Source: Mycobacterium sp. 852002-51971_SCH5477799-a (lineage in GTDB: Bacteria > Actinomycetota > Actinomycetes > Mycobacteriales > Mycobacteriaceae). From it: DNA of 64,000 nucleotides. Where the stretch lies: positions 1 through 64,000 of the forward strand of contig NZ_LZIF01000111.1 in assembly GCF_001667145.1 (NCBI RefSeq), written 5' to 3'. A program made the position numbers and the translations under genes. Shown piece after piece: positions 50,102-58,551 of this stretch; position 1 is the stretch's first letter; each line of letters begins with the position of its first letter. The notes below the pieces were generated by a model, which saw only the letters and a program-made list of their open reading frames with translations, made no database searches and was not told the DNA's origin.

Positions 50102-50356
50102 CTACCTGATCCAGCCGCGGCGGCGGCCCCACAGGTCGCGGATCAACACCACGAGGGTCAGCGTCGCAAACCCAATCAGGAACCAGTTTTCGATGTGGCC
50201 GACGTGGTTGCCGCGCAGCATCGCCAGCAGGAACCCGAAGCCGAACAGACCGGTGATGTGCCAGGTCCGGTGGTTGATCCTGCTCCAACCCCACGCTGCC
50301 GACGGCACCTCGACGGCGTCGACGCCGGTGAAGTGCTCCACCTCGGTACTGGCCAC
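50102..50356 (-). CDS. Small two-helix membrane protein (Rv2876-like)
   Basis: Protein of 84 aa with two hydrophobic helices ('TGLFGFGFLLAMLRG' and 'ENWFLIGFATLTLVVLIRDLW'). No enzyme motif. GTG 50356 is chosen because AAGGGG lies about 8 nt upstream; the much longer open frame above it is antisense to dxr. Function unknown. In H37Rv the mpt70-dipZ-mpt83 group follows; here dxr comes next. Confidence 0.82.
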   Translation of the reverse strand: MASTEVEHFTGVDAVEVPSAAWGWSRINHRTWHITGLFGFGFLLAMLRGNHVGHIENWFLIGFATLTLVVLIRDLWGRRRGWIR

Positions 50357-50464
50357 GGTGAATCCCCTTCGGATCGGATTGGCTTGTCCTTCAGAATTCT
50401 GGCACATCCCTGAGCGGGGTCGGGCGGCATGGCCCGGTAGATGGCCCCGGTCGGTGCCGGGCGG

Positions 50465-50470
50465 CACAAT
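50465..50470 (+). promoter_or_regulatory. -10 element for dxr
   Basis: CACAAT in GGCACAATG ends 6 nt before GTG 50477. The same GGCACAAT core occurs before rpsP and rplS. Probable leaderless promoter. Confidence 0.45.
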
Positions 50471-50476
50471 GAATGG

Positions 50477-51688
50477 GTGACCAACCCGACGACCGACGGG
50501 CAAACGCGGGACAGGCTGCGCGTGCTGGTGCTGGGCAGCACCGGCTCCATCGGCACCCAGGCGCTGGACGTCATCGCCGCCAACCCGGACCGCTTCGAGG
50601 TGGTCGGCCTGGCGGCGGGAGGCGCCAACCTGGACACCCTGCTGCGGCAGCGCGCCGAGACCGGTGTGACCAACATCGCGGTCGCCGACGAAGCGGCGGC
50701 GCAGCGGGCCGGCGACATCCCCTTTGCCGGGTCCGAAGCGGCCACCCGGCTGGTCCAGGAGACCGAGGCGGACGTCGTCCTCAACGCGCTGGTGGGGGCG
50801 TTGGGACTGCGGCCGACGCTGGCCGCACTGGAGTCGGGCGCGCGGCTGGCGCTGGCCAACAAGGAATCGCTGATCGCCGGCGGTCCGCTGGTGCTCCGGG
50901 CCGCCAAGCCGGGGCAGATCGTGCCGGTCGACTCCGAGCATTCCGCGCTGGCCCAATGCCTGCGCGGCGGCACCGCCGACGAAGTCGCCAAGCTGGTGCT
51001 GACCGCCTCCGGCGGCCCGTTCCGCGGCTGGACGACCGCCCAGCTCGAGGACGTCACCCCGGAACAGGCGGGCGCCCATCCGACGTGGTCGATGGGCCCG
51101 ATGAACACGCTGAACTCTGCCTCGCTGGTCAACAAGGGGCTCGAGGTCATCGAGACCCACCTGCTGTTCGGCATTCCCTACGACCGCATCGAAGTGGTCG
51201 TGCACCCCCAGTCGATTGTTCATTCGATGGTCACCTTCGTCGACGGCTCGACGCTGGCCCAGGCCAGCCCCCCGGATATGAAGCTGCCGATTTCGCTGGC
51301 CCTGGGCTGGCCGCAGCGGGTCCCCGGCGCGGCCGCCAGCTGCGACTTCAGCACGGCCTCTAGCTGGGATTTCGAGCCGCTGGACGATGAGGTGTTCCCC
51401 GCCGTCGAGCTGGCCCGGTACGCCGGGCAGACCGGTGGCTGCATGACCGCCGTCTACAACGCGGCCAACGAGGAGGCGGCGGAGGCCTTCCTCGCGGGCC
51501 GGGTCGGGTTTCCCGCGATCGTCAAAACCGTCGCCGACGTGCTGCACGCCGCCGACCAGTGGGCGGTTTTACCCGCTAACGTGGATGAGGTACTCGACGC
51601 GCAGCGCTGGGCACGTGAGCGGGCGCAGCGTGCCGTCGCACGAGCCCAGCCCGCCAAGGTGTCGGCAAAAGCTTCCGGAGTGGTGTGA
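50477..51688 (+). CDS. dxr: 1-deoxy-D-xylulose 5-phosphate reductoisomerase
   Basis: Second enzyme of the MEP isoprenoid pathway, the target of fosmidomycin; 403 aa. Seen: NADPH loop 'LGSTGSIGTQALDVI', 'ALANKESLIAGG', metal site 'VPVDSEHSAL', 'LTASGGPFRG', 'HPTWSMGPMNTLNSASLVNKGLE' and 'HPQSIVHSMV'. The reading frame ends just before rip1; ispG, another MEP enzyme, follows. Confidence 0.97.
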   Translation: MTNPTTDGQTRDRLRVLVLGSTGSIGTQALDVIAANPDRFEVVGLAAGGANLDTLLRQRAETGVTNIAVADEAAAQRAGDIPFAGSEAATRLVQETEADVVLNALVGALGLRPTLAALESGARLALANKESLIAGGPLVLRAAKPGQIVPVDSEHSALAQCLRGGTADEVAKLVLTASGGPFRGWTTAQLEDVTPEQAGAHPTWSMGPMNTLNSASLVNKGLEVIETHLLFGIPYDRIEVVVHPQSIVHSMVTFVDGSTLAQASPPDMKLPISLALGWPQRVPGAAASCDFSTASSWDFEPLDDEVFPAVELARYAGQTGGCMTAVYNAANEEAAEAFLAGRVGFPAIVKTVADVLHAADQWAVLPANVDEVLDAQRWARERAQRAVARAQPAKVSAKASGVV

Positions 51689-51708
51689 GAAAGGTCCTCG
51701 CAGCGGAG

Positions 51709-52929
51709 ATGATGTTCGTTATCGGCATTGTGTTGTTCGCACTGGCCATCCTGGTCTCGGTGGCCCTGCACGAGTGTGGGCACATGTGGGTTGCGCGCGC
51801 GACCGGCATGAAGGTGCGGCGCTACTTCGTCGGCTTCGGACCCACCGTGTGGTCGACCCGGCGCGGTGAAACCGAGTACGGCCTCAAAGCGGTTCCGCTG
51901 GGCGGCTTCTGTGACATCGCCGGCATGACCTCGGTGGAGGAGCTCGCTCCCGACGAGACCGACCGCGCGATGTTCAAGCAAGCGGTCTGGAAGCGGGTGG
52001 CGGTGCTGTTCGCCGGTCCCGCCGCGAACTTCGTCATCGCCCTGGTGCTGCTCTATGGCATCGCGCTGATTTGGGGGCTGCCGAACCTGCATCCGCCGAC
52101 CCGGGCGGTGGTCGGCGAAACCGCTTGCGTGGCACCGGAAGTCGCGCCGGGCAAGGTCGCGGACTGCACCGGGCCGGGTCCCGCGGCGCTCGCCGGAATC
52201 CGGCCGGGCGACGTCATCGTCAAGGTGGGCAACACCCCGGTGTCGACCTTCGAGGACATGGCCGCCGCCATCCGCAAGCTGCACGGCAACGTCCCGATCG
52301 TCGCCGAACGCAACGGCACCACGGTCACCGCCTACGTCGACGTCACCGCCACCCAGCGCTACCTGACCACCGGGTCCAAGCAGGGCGGTCAGCAGCAGCC
52401 CTCGACGGTCGGCGCCATCGGCGTCGGCGCCGTCAAAGTCGCGCCCACGCACTACGGGCCGTTGACGGCGATCCCGGCCACCATCGCCTTCACCGGTGAC
52501 CTCACCCGCGAGGTGGGCAAGGCGCTCGTCGCAATCCCGACGAAGGTGGGTGCGCTGGTGCACGCCATCGGCGGCGGGCAGCGCGACCCGGAGACGCCGA
52601 TGAGCGTCGTCGGGGCCAGCATCGTCGGCGGCGACACCGTCGACCACGGGTTGTGGGTGGCGTTCTGGTTCTTCCTGGCCCAGCTGAACCTCATCCTGGG
52701 CGCGATCAACCTGGTGCCGCTGCTGCCCTTCGACGGAGGTCACATCGCCATCGCGGTGTTCGAGAAGATCCGCAACCTGATCCGCTCGGCCCGTGGCATG
52801 GTCGCGGCCGCGCCGGTGAACTACCTCAAACTGATGCCCGCGACGTACGTCGTGCTGGTGTTCGTGGTCGGTTACATGCTGCTGACCGTGACCGCCGATC
52901 TGGTCAACCCGATCAGGCTCTTCCAATGA
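51709..52929 (+). CDS. rip1: Site-2 protease Rip1
   Basis: Membrane zinc metalloprotease of 406 aa that cleaves anti-sigma factors and other membrane proteins (regulated intramembrane proteolysis). Seen: 'ALHECGHMW' (His21, Glu22, His25), a PDZ domain around residues 145-230 ('PAALAGIRPGDVIVKVGNTPVSTFEDM'), and the third zinc ligand in 'LLPLLPFDGGHIAI'. ATG 51709 gives the family N-terminus; GTG 51685 upstream, overlapping the dxr stop, is in frame and possible. Orthologue of Rv2869c. Confidence 0.95.
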   Translation: MMFVIGIVLFALAILVSVALHECGHMWVARATGMKVRRYFVGFGPTVWSTRRGETEYGLKAVPLGGFCDIAGMTSVEELAPDETDRAMFKQAVWKRVAVLFAGPAANFVIALVLLYGIALIWGLPNLHPPTRAVVGETACVAPEVAPGKVADCTGPGPAALAGIRPGDVIVKVGNTPVSTFEDMAAAIRKLHGNVPIVAERNGTTVTAYVDVTATQRYLTTGSKQGGQQQPSTVGAIGVGAVKVAPTHYGPLTAIPATIAFTGDLTREVGKALVAIPTKVGALVHAIGGGQRDPETPMSVVGASIVGGDTVDHGLWVAFWFFLAQLNLILGAINLVPLLPFDGGHIAIAVFEKIRNLIRSARGMVAAAPVNYLKLMPATYVVLVFVVGYMLLTVTADLVNPIRLFQ

Positions 52930-52951
52930 CCAAACCGAAGGAATCAACACA

Positions 52952-54130
52952 GTGACCATTGGCCTGGGCATGCCGCAGACACCGGCGCCCACGCTTGCTC
53001 CCCGGCGTACCACGCGCCAACTGATGGTCCGTGACGTCGGGGTCGGCAGCGACCATCCGATTTCCGTGCAGTCGATGTGCACCACCAAGACGCACGACGT
53101 CAACACGACGCTGCAGCAGATCGCCGAATTGACCGCCGCCGGCTGCGACATCGTCCGGGTGGCCTGCCCGCGTCAAGAGGATGCCGACGCGCTGGCCGAG
53201 ATCGCCCGGCACAGCCAGATCCCGGTCATCGCCGACATCCACTTCCAGCCCAAGTACATCTTCGCCGCCATCGACGCTGGATGCGCCGCGGTGCGGGTAA
53301 ACCCCGGCAACATCAAGGAATTCGACGGCCGCGTGGGCGAGGTCGCCAAGGCCGCCCGTGCGGCCGGCATCCCGATCCGCATCGGCGTCAACGCGGGCTC
53401 GCTGGACAAGCGGTTCATGGAGAAGTACGGCAAGGCAACCCCCGAGGCGCTGGTCGAGTCGGCGCTGTGGGAGGCGTCGCTGTTCGAGGAGCACGGCTTC
53501 GGCGACATCAAGATCAGCGTCAAGCACAACGACCCGGTGGTGATGGTCGCCGCCTACGAGCAGCTCGCCGAGCAATGTGACTACCCGCTGCACCTCGGGG
53601 TCACCGAGGCCGGCCCCGCCTTCCAGGGCACCATCAAGTCCGCGGTCGCTTTCGGCGCACTGCTGTCGCGCGGCATCGGCGACACCATCCGAGTGTCGCT
53701 GTCGGCGCCGCCGGTCGAGGAAGTCAAGGTCGGCATCCAGATACTCGAATCGCTGAACCTACGGCCGCGGGGTCTGGAGATCGTGTCGTGCCCGTCGTGC
53801 GGGCGCGCGCAGGTCGACGTCTACACCCTGGCCAACGAGGTCAGCGCCGGCCTGGACGGTTTGGACGTGCCGCTACGCGTCGCCGTGATGGGGTGCGTCG
53901 TCAACGGCCCGGGGGAGGCCCGCGAGGCCGACCTTGGCGTCGCATCGGGAAATGGCAAGGGGCAGATCTTCGTTCGTGGCGAGGTGATCAAGACCGTGCC
54001 CGAAGCCCAGATCGTCGAGACGCTGATCGAAGAGGCAATGCGAATCGCCGCGGAAATGGGCACCGACGTGAACACCGATGGCGGGCCGGATGCAACATCG
54101 AGCGGTTCACCTGTTGTCACCGTAAGCTGA
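52952..54130 (+). CDS. ispG: 4-hydroxy-3-methylbut-2-enyl diphosphate synthase
   Basis: Iron-sulfur enzyme (GcpE) of the MEP pathway, 392 aa. Seen: 'VQSMCTTKTHDVNTTLQQI', 'VIADIHFQPKYIF', 'VRVNPGNI', and cluster Cys residues in 'EIVSCPSCGRAQVDVY' and 'AVMGCVVNGPGEA'. GTG 52952 follows AAGGAA. Third gene of dxr-rip1-ispG. Confidence 0.96.
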   Translation: MTIGLGMPQTPAPTLAPRRTTRQLMVRDVGVGSDHPISVQSMCTTKTHDVNTTLQQIAELTAAGCDIVRVACPRQEDADALAEIARHSQIPVIADIHFQPKYIFAAIDAGCAAVRVNPGNIKEFDGRVGEVAKAARAAGIPIRIGVNAGSLDKRFMEKYGKATPEALVESALWEASLFEEHGFGDIKISVKHNDPVVMVAAYEQLAEQCDYPLHLGVTEAGPAFQGTIKSAVAFGALLSRGIGDTIRVSLSAPPVEEVKVGIQILESLNLRPRGLEIVSCPSCGRAQVDVYTLANEVSAGLDGLDVPLRVAVMGCVVNGPGEAREADLGVASGNGKGQIFVRGEVIKTVPEAQIVETLIEEAMRIAAEMGTDVNTDGGPDATSSGSPVVTVS

Positions 54131-54179
54131 TAACCGCCAGCGCCCGGTCGAAGAGTTCGCACCACAGAGAGTTCGCCAG

Positions 54180-55034
54180 ATGTCGGCTCCGCCCCTGTTC
54201 CGCCTTGTCGGTGAGCGACGGGTGTCCGTGGTGCGCGACGCGGCCGCCGTCTGGCGGGTGCTCGACGATGACCCGGTCGCGTCGTGCATGGTCGCGGCGC
54301 GGGTGGCCGACCACGGCATCGATCCCAATTCCATCGGCGGCGAACTGTGGACGTTGCGCGGTGCCGCCGAATCGCTGTGCTTCGCCGGTGCCAACCTGAT
54401 CCCGCTGCGCGGCGCGCCGGCCGATTTGAGCGCGTTCGCCGACGAGGCCATGCGCGGGACGCGACGCTGCTCGTCGCTGGTCGGCAGGGCCGAGCTGGTG
54501 ATGCCGATGTGGGAGCGGCTCGAGGCGGCCTGGGGCCCGGCCCGCGACGTGCGCGACCACCAGCCGCTGCTGGCGTTGTCCACTCACCCCAGCTGCGACC
54601 TCGACCCCGGGGTGCGGCAGGTCCGGCCCGAAGAGCTGGACGCCTATCTGGTGGCCGCCGTCGACATGTTCATCGGCGAGGTGGGCGTCGACCCGCGGCT
54701 CGGCGACGGCGGCCGCGGTTACCGGCGACGGCTGGCCAGCCTGATCACGGCCGGGCGTGCCTGGGCGCGGTTCGAGCACGGCCAGGTCGTCTTCAAGGCC
54801 GAGGTCGGCTCGCAGTCCCCGGGCGTGGGCCAGATCCAGGGGGTGTGGGTGCATCCGGAGTGGCGCGGGCTGGGCCTGGGCACCGCCGGCACCGCCACGG
54901 TCGCCGCGGTGATCGTCGGCACCGGGCGAACCGCCAGCCTCTACGTCAACGGCTTCAACACGGTGGCGCGCGCCGCGTACGCGCGAGTGGGCTTCAATCA
55001 GATCGGCACCTTCGCCACGGTGCTGCTCGACTAG
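54180..55034 (+). CDS. GNAT-family acetyltransferase (Rv2867c-like)
   Basis: Protein of 284 aa. The C-terminal half carries the acetyl-CoA signature 'QGVWVHPEWRGLGLGTAGTATVAAVIV' and 'LYVNGFNTVARAAYARVGF', the typical GNAT A and B motifs. The N-terminal half ('SVVRDAAAVWRVLDDDPVASCMVAARVAD') is a DUF4081-type domain seen with such proteins. The acceptor is unknown. It follows ispG by 49 nt. Confidence 0.9.
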   Translation: MSAPPLFRLVGERRVSVVRDAAAVWRVLDDDPVASCMVAARVADHGIDPNSIGGELWTLRGAAESLCFAGANLIPLRGAPADLSAFADEAMRGTRRCSSLVGRAELVMPMWERLEAAWGPARDVRDHQPLLALSTHPSCDLDPGVRQVRPEELDAYLVAAVDMFIGEVGVDPRLGDGGRGYRRRLASLITAGRAWARFEHGQVVFKAEVGSQSPGVGQIQGVWVHPEWRGLGLGTAGTATVAAVIVGTGRTASLYVNGFNTVARAAYARVGFNQIGTFATVLLD

Positions 55035-55061
55035 CCTCCGCCTTTCGAGACCACCCCTGAG

Positions 55062-55087
55062 CGAGCGTGCGGCTGGCCGCACGCTCG
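55062..55087 (+). terminator. Perfect hairpin after the GNAT gene
   Basis: CGAGCGTGCGGC (55062-55073) pairs with GCCGCACGCTCG (55076-55087). The 12-bp GC-rich palindrome lies 28 nt after the stop. Likely terminator; a second, related hairpin follows at 55092-55117. Confidence 0.6.
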
Positions 55088-55091
55088 GCAC

Positions 55092-55117
55092 CGAATGTGC
55101 GGCTGTCCGCAGATTCG
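55092..55117 (+). repeat. Second, related hairpin
   Basis: CGAATGTGCGG (55092-55102), loop CTGT, CCGCAGATTCG (55107-55117): 11-bp stem with one mismatch. Shares the GTGCGGCTG core with the hairpin at 55062, so the two look like tandem copies of a REP-like palindrome. Confidence 0.55.
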
Positions 55118-55208
55118 CGCAGAGGGGCCGCGGCCAATCCACGCATCACAGGTCGGTCTCGGTGTGTCGGCGCCGCCGTTCAGGCCAATGTTCTTAACAT
55201 TTGCATCG

Positions 55209-57023
55209 ATGGCAACTAAAACAACAATGGCCTCATCCGTTTCAGGCTTGCTGCTCGTCGCGGTCGTCGCCTTGTCCGGATGCACGCCCCGGCCCGACGG
55301 CCCGGGCCCGGCGGCGGAGAAGTTCTTCCGCGCCCTGGCCATCGGCGACACCGCCACCGCCGCGCAGCTCAGCGACAGCCCCAACGACGCCCGCGAGGCG
55401 CTCAACGCGGCCTGGTCAGGCCTGCAGGCGTCCCACCTCGACGCGCAGCTCCTCAACGCCAAATACGCCGAGGACAGCGGCACCGTCGGCTATCGCTTCA
55501 CCTGGCACCTGCCCAAGAACCGGACCTGGACCTACGACGGCCAGCTGAAGATGGCCCGCGACGAGGGGCACTGGGCGGTGCGGTGGACCACCACCGCGCT
55601 GCACCCCAAGCTGGGCGAGCACCAGACATTCGCGTTGCGCGCCGACCGGCCGCACCGCGCCTCGGTGAATGAGGTCGGCGGCAGCGACGTGCTGGTGCCG
55701 GGCTACCTGTACCACTACACGCTGGACGCCACGCAGGCCGGACCGGCCCTTTCCGGCACGGCACACGCGATCGTCGATGTGCTGCACCCCTTCAACGGGG
55801 CCCTCAACGACCCGCAGCTGCTCGCCGAGCAAGCCACCTCCACGCCCCACCCGGTGGATCTTGGAGTGACGCTGCACCCCGACGACAACGACAAGGTCTC
55901 CCCGCTGGTCGGGCACCTGCCCGGCGTCATTGTCACCCCCCAGCCCGAAATGCTGCCCACCGACCCGCATTTCGCACCCGCGGTGATCTCCGCGGTGAAG
56001 AAGGCCGTGGTCGACCAACTCGACGGCCAGGCGGGCTGGCGGGTGGTCAGCGTCAACCAGAACGGCGTCGAGGTCGAAGTGCTGCACGAGGTCGAGGGGT
56101 CGCCTGCGCCGTCGGTGTCGATCACCCTGGACCGGGTGGTGCAGAACGCCGCCCAGCGCGCGGTCGACAACAAGGGCGGCAAGGCGATGATCGTCGTGAT
56201 CAAGCCGTCGACCGGGGAGATCCTCGCGATCGCGCAGAACGGCGGCGCCGACGCCGACGGTTTACCCGCCACCAACGGCCTGTTCCCGCCGGGGTCGACG
56301 TTCAAGATGATCACCGCGGGCGCGGCCGTCGATCGCGACATGGCCACGCCCAATTCGATGCTCGGCTGCCCGGGCCACCTCGACATCGGTCACCGCACCG
56401 TGCCCAACTACGGGGGCTTCGATCTCGGCGTGGTGTCGCTGTCGCGCGCCTTCGCCAGCTCGTGTAACACCACGTTCGCGGAGTTGGGCAGCCGCATGCC
56501 GCCGCGCGGTCTGACCCAGACGGCCGCCCAGTATGGGATGGGCCTCGACTACACGGTGGACGGCGTCACCACCGTGACGGGGTCGGTGCCACCGACGGTG
56601 GACCTGGCCGAACGCACGGAGGACGGTTTCGGCCAGGGCAAGGTGCTGGCCAGCCCGTTCGGGATGGCCCTGGTGGCGGCCACCGTCGCCGCCGGCAAGA
56701 CACCCGTGCCGCAACTGATCGCGGGCCGCCAGACGGCGGTCCAGGGCGACGCCACGCCGATCAGCCCGAAGATGATCGACGCGCTGCGGCCCATGATGCG
56801 GCTGGTGGTGACCAACGGCACCGCCAAGGAGATCGCCGGCTGCGGCGAGATCTACGGAAAGACCGGTGAGGCCGAGTTCCCGGGCGGATCGCACTCCTGG
56901 TTCGCCGGATACCGCGGCGACCTGGCCTTCGCCTCGCTGATCGTGGGGGGCGGCAGCTCGGAGTGGGCGGTTCGGATGACCAAGTTCATGTTCGAAGCGC
57001 TGCCGCCGAACTTCCTCGCCTAG
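55209..57023 (+). CDS. Penicillin-binding lipoprotein (Rv2864c-like)
   Basis: Class B-type penicillin-binding protein of 604 aa. Lipobox 'VALSGC' near residue 25 makes it a lipoprotein. An NTF2-like N-terminal domain (MecA_N type, about 38-150) and a dimerisation region precede the transpeptidase domain: SxxK at 363-366 (STFK), SCN at 418-420, KTG at 551-553. D,D-transpeptidase active in cell-wall crosslinking and implicated in beta-lactam response. ATG 55209 aligns with the H37Rv N-terminus. Confidence 0.95.
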   Translation: MATKTTMASSVSGLLLVAVVALSGCTPRPDGPGPAAEKFFRALAIGDTATAAQLSDSPNDAREALNAAWSGLQASHLDAQLLNAKYAEDSGTVGYRFTWHLPKNRTWTYDGQLKMARDEGHWAVRWTTTALHPKLGEHQTFALRADRPHRASVNEVGGSDVLVPGYLYHYTLDATQAGPALSGTAHAIVDVLHPFNGALNDPQLLAEQATSTPHPVDLGVTLHPDDNDKVSPLVGHLPGVIVTPQPEMLPTDPHFAPAVISAVKKAVVDQLDGQAGWRVVSVNQNGVEVEVLHEVEGSPAPSVSITLDRVVQNAAQRAVDNKGGKAMIVVIKPSTGEILAIAQNGGADADGLPATNGLFPPGSTFKMITAGAAVDRDMATPNSMLGCPGHLDIGHRTVPNYGGFDLGVVSLSRAFASSCNTTFAELGSRMPPRGLTQTAAQYGMGLDYTVDGVTTVTGSVPPTVDLAERTEDGFGQGKVLASPFGMALVAATVAAGKTPVPQLIAGRQTAVQGDATPISPKMIDALRPMMRLVVTNGTAKEIAGCGEIYGKTGEAEFPGGSHSWFAGYRGDLAFASLIVGGGSSEWAVRMTKFMFEALPPNFLA

Positions 57024-57045
57024 CCACCCCGGGCCGCTTGAGCGG

Positions 57046-57051
57046 TAAATT
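57046..57051 (+). promoter_or_regulatory. -10 element for the DUF1707 gene
   Basis: TAAATT (TANNNT) ends 6 nt before ATG 57058 with no ribosome-binding site. Probable leaderless promoter. Confidence 0.5.
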
Positions 57052-57057
57052 GCGAAC

Positions 57058-57642
57058 ATGACGGATACCGGCGGCGACATGGTGGCGTTGCGCGTCTCCG
57101 ACGCCGACCGCAACGGGACGATGCGGCGACTGCACAACGCGGTCGCGCTTGGGCTGATCGACATCGACGAGTTCGAGCAGCGCTCGTCGCAGGTGTCCTA
57201 CGCGCGCACCCGCGGCGAATTGGACGGCCTGGTCGGCGACCTGCCGGGACCCGGCGCCATCGTCACCTCCGCCGCCGACCGGGTGGAACTGCGCGGCTGG
57301 GCCGGTTCGCTGAAGCGCCACGGCGAATGGACGGTGCCCAGCCGTCTGGCCCTGGTCCGCCGCCTGGGCTCGGTGGAACTCGACCTCACCAAGGCCCGGT
57401 TCGCGGGACCGGTGGTGGTCGTCGAACTCGACATGAGATTCGGTTCGGTGGAGATTCGATTGCCCGACGGGGCAAGCGCCTCGATCGACGACGTCGAGGT
57501 GTACGTGGGCAGCGCCAGCGACCGGCGCAAAGACCCGCCCGGTGAGGGCAGGCCGCACGTGGTGCTGACCGGGCGGGTGGTGTGCGGCTCGGTGATCATC
57601 CGGGGACCGCGCCGCTCGCTGCTGCGCCGCCAGCGGCTCTGA
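57058..57642 (+). CDS. DUF1707 domain protein
   Basis: Protein of 194 aa. The N-terminal DUF1707 helix pair is clear: 'LRVSDADRNGTMRRLHNAVALGLIDIDEFEQRSSQVSYARTRGELDGLVGDLP' (about 11-65). The C-terminal part is beta-rich ('FGSVEIRLPDGASASIDDVEVYVGS', 'GRVVCGSVIIRGPR'), like the cell-wall-active antibiotics response domain. Function unknown. It lies 34 nt after the penicillin-binding gene. Confidence 0.87.
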   Translation: MTDTGGDMVALRVSDADRNGTMRRLHNAVALGLIDIDEFEQRSSQVSYARTRGELDGLVGDLPGPGAIVTSAADRVELRGWAGSLKRHGEWTVPSRLALVRRLGSVELDLTKARFAGPVVVVELDMRFGSVEIRLPDGASASIDDVEVYVGSASDRRKDPPGEGRPHVVLTGRVVCGSVIIRGPRRSLLRRQRL

Positions 57643-57671
57643 TCGCCCGGTCGGGTCGCGCGGCCTGCGAT

Positions 57672-57677
57672 TAAGCT
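57672..57677 (+). promoter_or_regulatory. -10 element for mapB
   Basis: TAAGCT (TANNNT) ends 6 nt before ATG 57684 with no ribosome-binding site. Probable leaderless promoter. Confidence 0.5.
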
Positions 57678-57683
57678 GGCGCC

Positions 57684-58541
57684 ATGCCCGCTCGCACCGC
57701 ACTCGCTCCCGGAGAGTTGTCCCCGACTCTGCCGGTGCCCAGCAGCATCCCACGCCCCGAGTACGCCTGGAAGCCAACGGCCCAAGAGGGCAGCGAGCCG
57801 TGGGTACAGACCCCCGAGGTGATCGAGAAGATGCGCGTCGCCGGCCGGATCGCGGCCGGCGCGTTGGTGGAGGCGGGCAAAGCCGTCGCACCCGGGGTGA
57901 CCACCGACGAACTGGACCGGATCGCCCACGAGTACATGGTCGACCACGGCGCCTACCCGTCGACGTTGGGTTACAAGGGCTACCCGAAGTCGTGCTGCAC
58001 GTCGCTCAACGAGGTCATCTGCCACGGGATCCCGGACTCGACGGTGATCGCCGACGGCGACATCGTCAACATCGACGTCACGGCCTACATCGACGGGGTG
58101 CACGGCGACACCAACGCGACCTTCCTGGCCGGCGATGTCTCCGAAGAACACCGGCTGCTGGTGGAGCGAACCCGGGAGGCGACGATGCGCGCCATCAACG
58201 CCGTCAAGCCCGGTCGTGCGCTCTCTGTCGTCGGCCGCGTCATCGAGTCGTACGCAAATCGGTTCGGCTACAACGTTGTTCGTGACTTCACCGGTCACGG
58301 CATCGGCACCACGTTTCACAACGGCCTGGTCGTCCTGCACTACGACCAGCCGTCGGTGTCAACGATCATTCAACCCGGGATGACGTTCACCATCGAACCG
58401 ATGATCAACCTCGGCGGTCTGGACTACGAGATCTGGGACGATGGCTGGACGGTGGTCACCAGGGATCGCAAGTGGACCGCGCAGTTCGAACACACCCTGC
58501 TGGTCACCGACACCGGCGTCGAAATCCTCACCTTGCCATGA
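57684..58541 (+). CDS. mapB: Methionine aminopeptidase, type Ic
   Basis: Removes N-terminal Met from nascent proteins; 285 aa. An N-terminal Pro-rich extension of about 40 aa ('LSPTLPVPSSIPRPEYAWKP') is the SH3-binding-like segment of actinobacterial MapB. Metal ligands appear in 'VNIDVTAYIDGVHGDTNATF' (two Asp), 'TGHGIG' (His), 'FTIEPMIN' (Glu) and 'QFEHTLLV' (Glu). Orthologue of Rv2861c. Confidence 0.95.
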   Translation: MPARTALAPGELSPTLPVPSSIPRPEYAWKPTAQEGSEPWVQTPEVIEKMRVAGRIAAGALVEAGKAVAPGVTTDELDRIAHEYMVDHGAYPSTLGYKGYPKSCCTSLNEVICHGIPDSTVIADGDIVNIDVTAYIDGVHGDTNATFLAGDVSEEHRLLVERTREATMRAINAVKPGRALSVVGRVIESYANRFGYNVVRDFTGHGIGTTFHNGLVVLHYDQPSVSTIIQPGMTFTIEPMINLGGLDYEIWDDGWTVVTRDRKWTAQFEHTLLVTDTGVEILTLP

Positions 58542-58551
58542 CGTTTGCCGG

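Noticed and set aside
50357..51547. Long upstream extension of the Rv2876-like frame
   Set aside because: Antisense to dxr; a good ribosome-binding site supports GTG 50356 instead.
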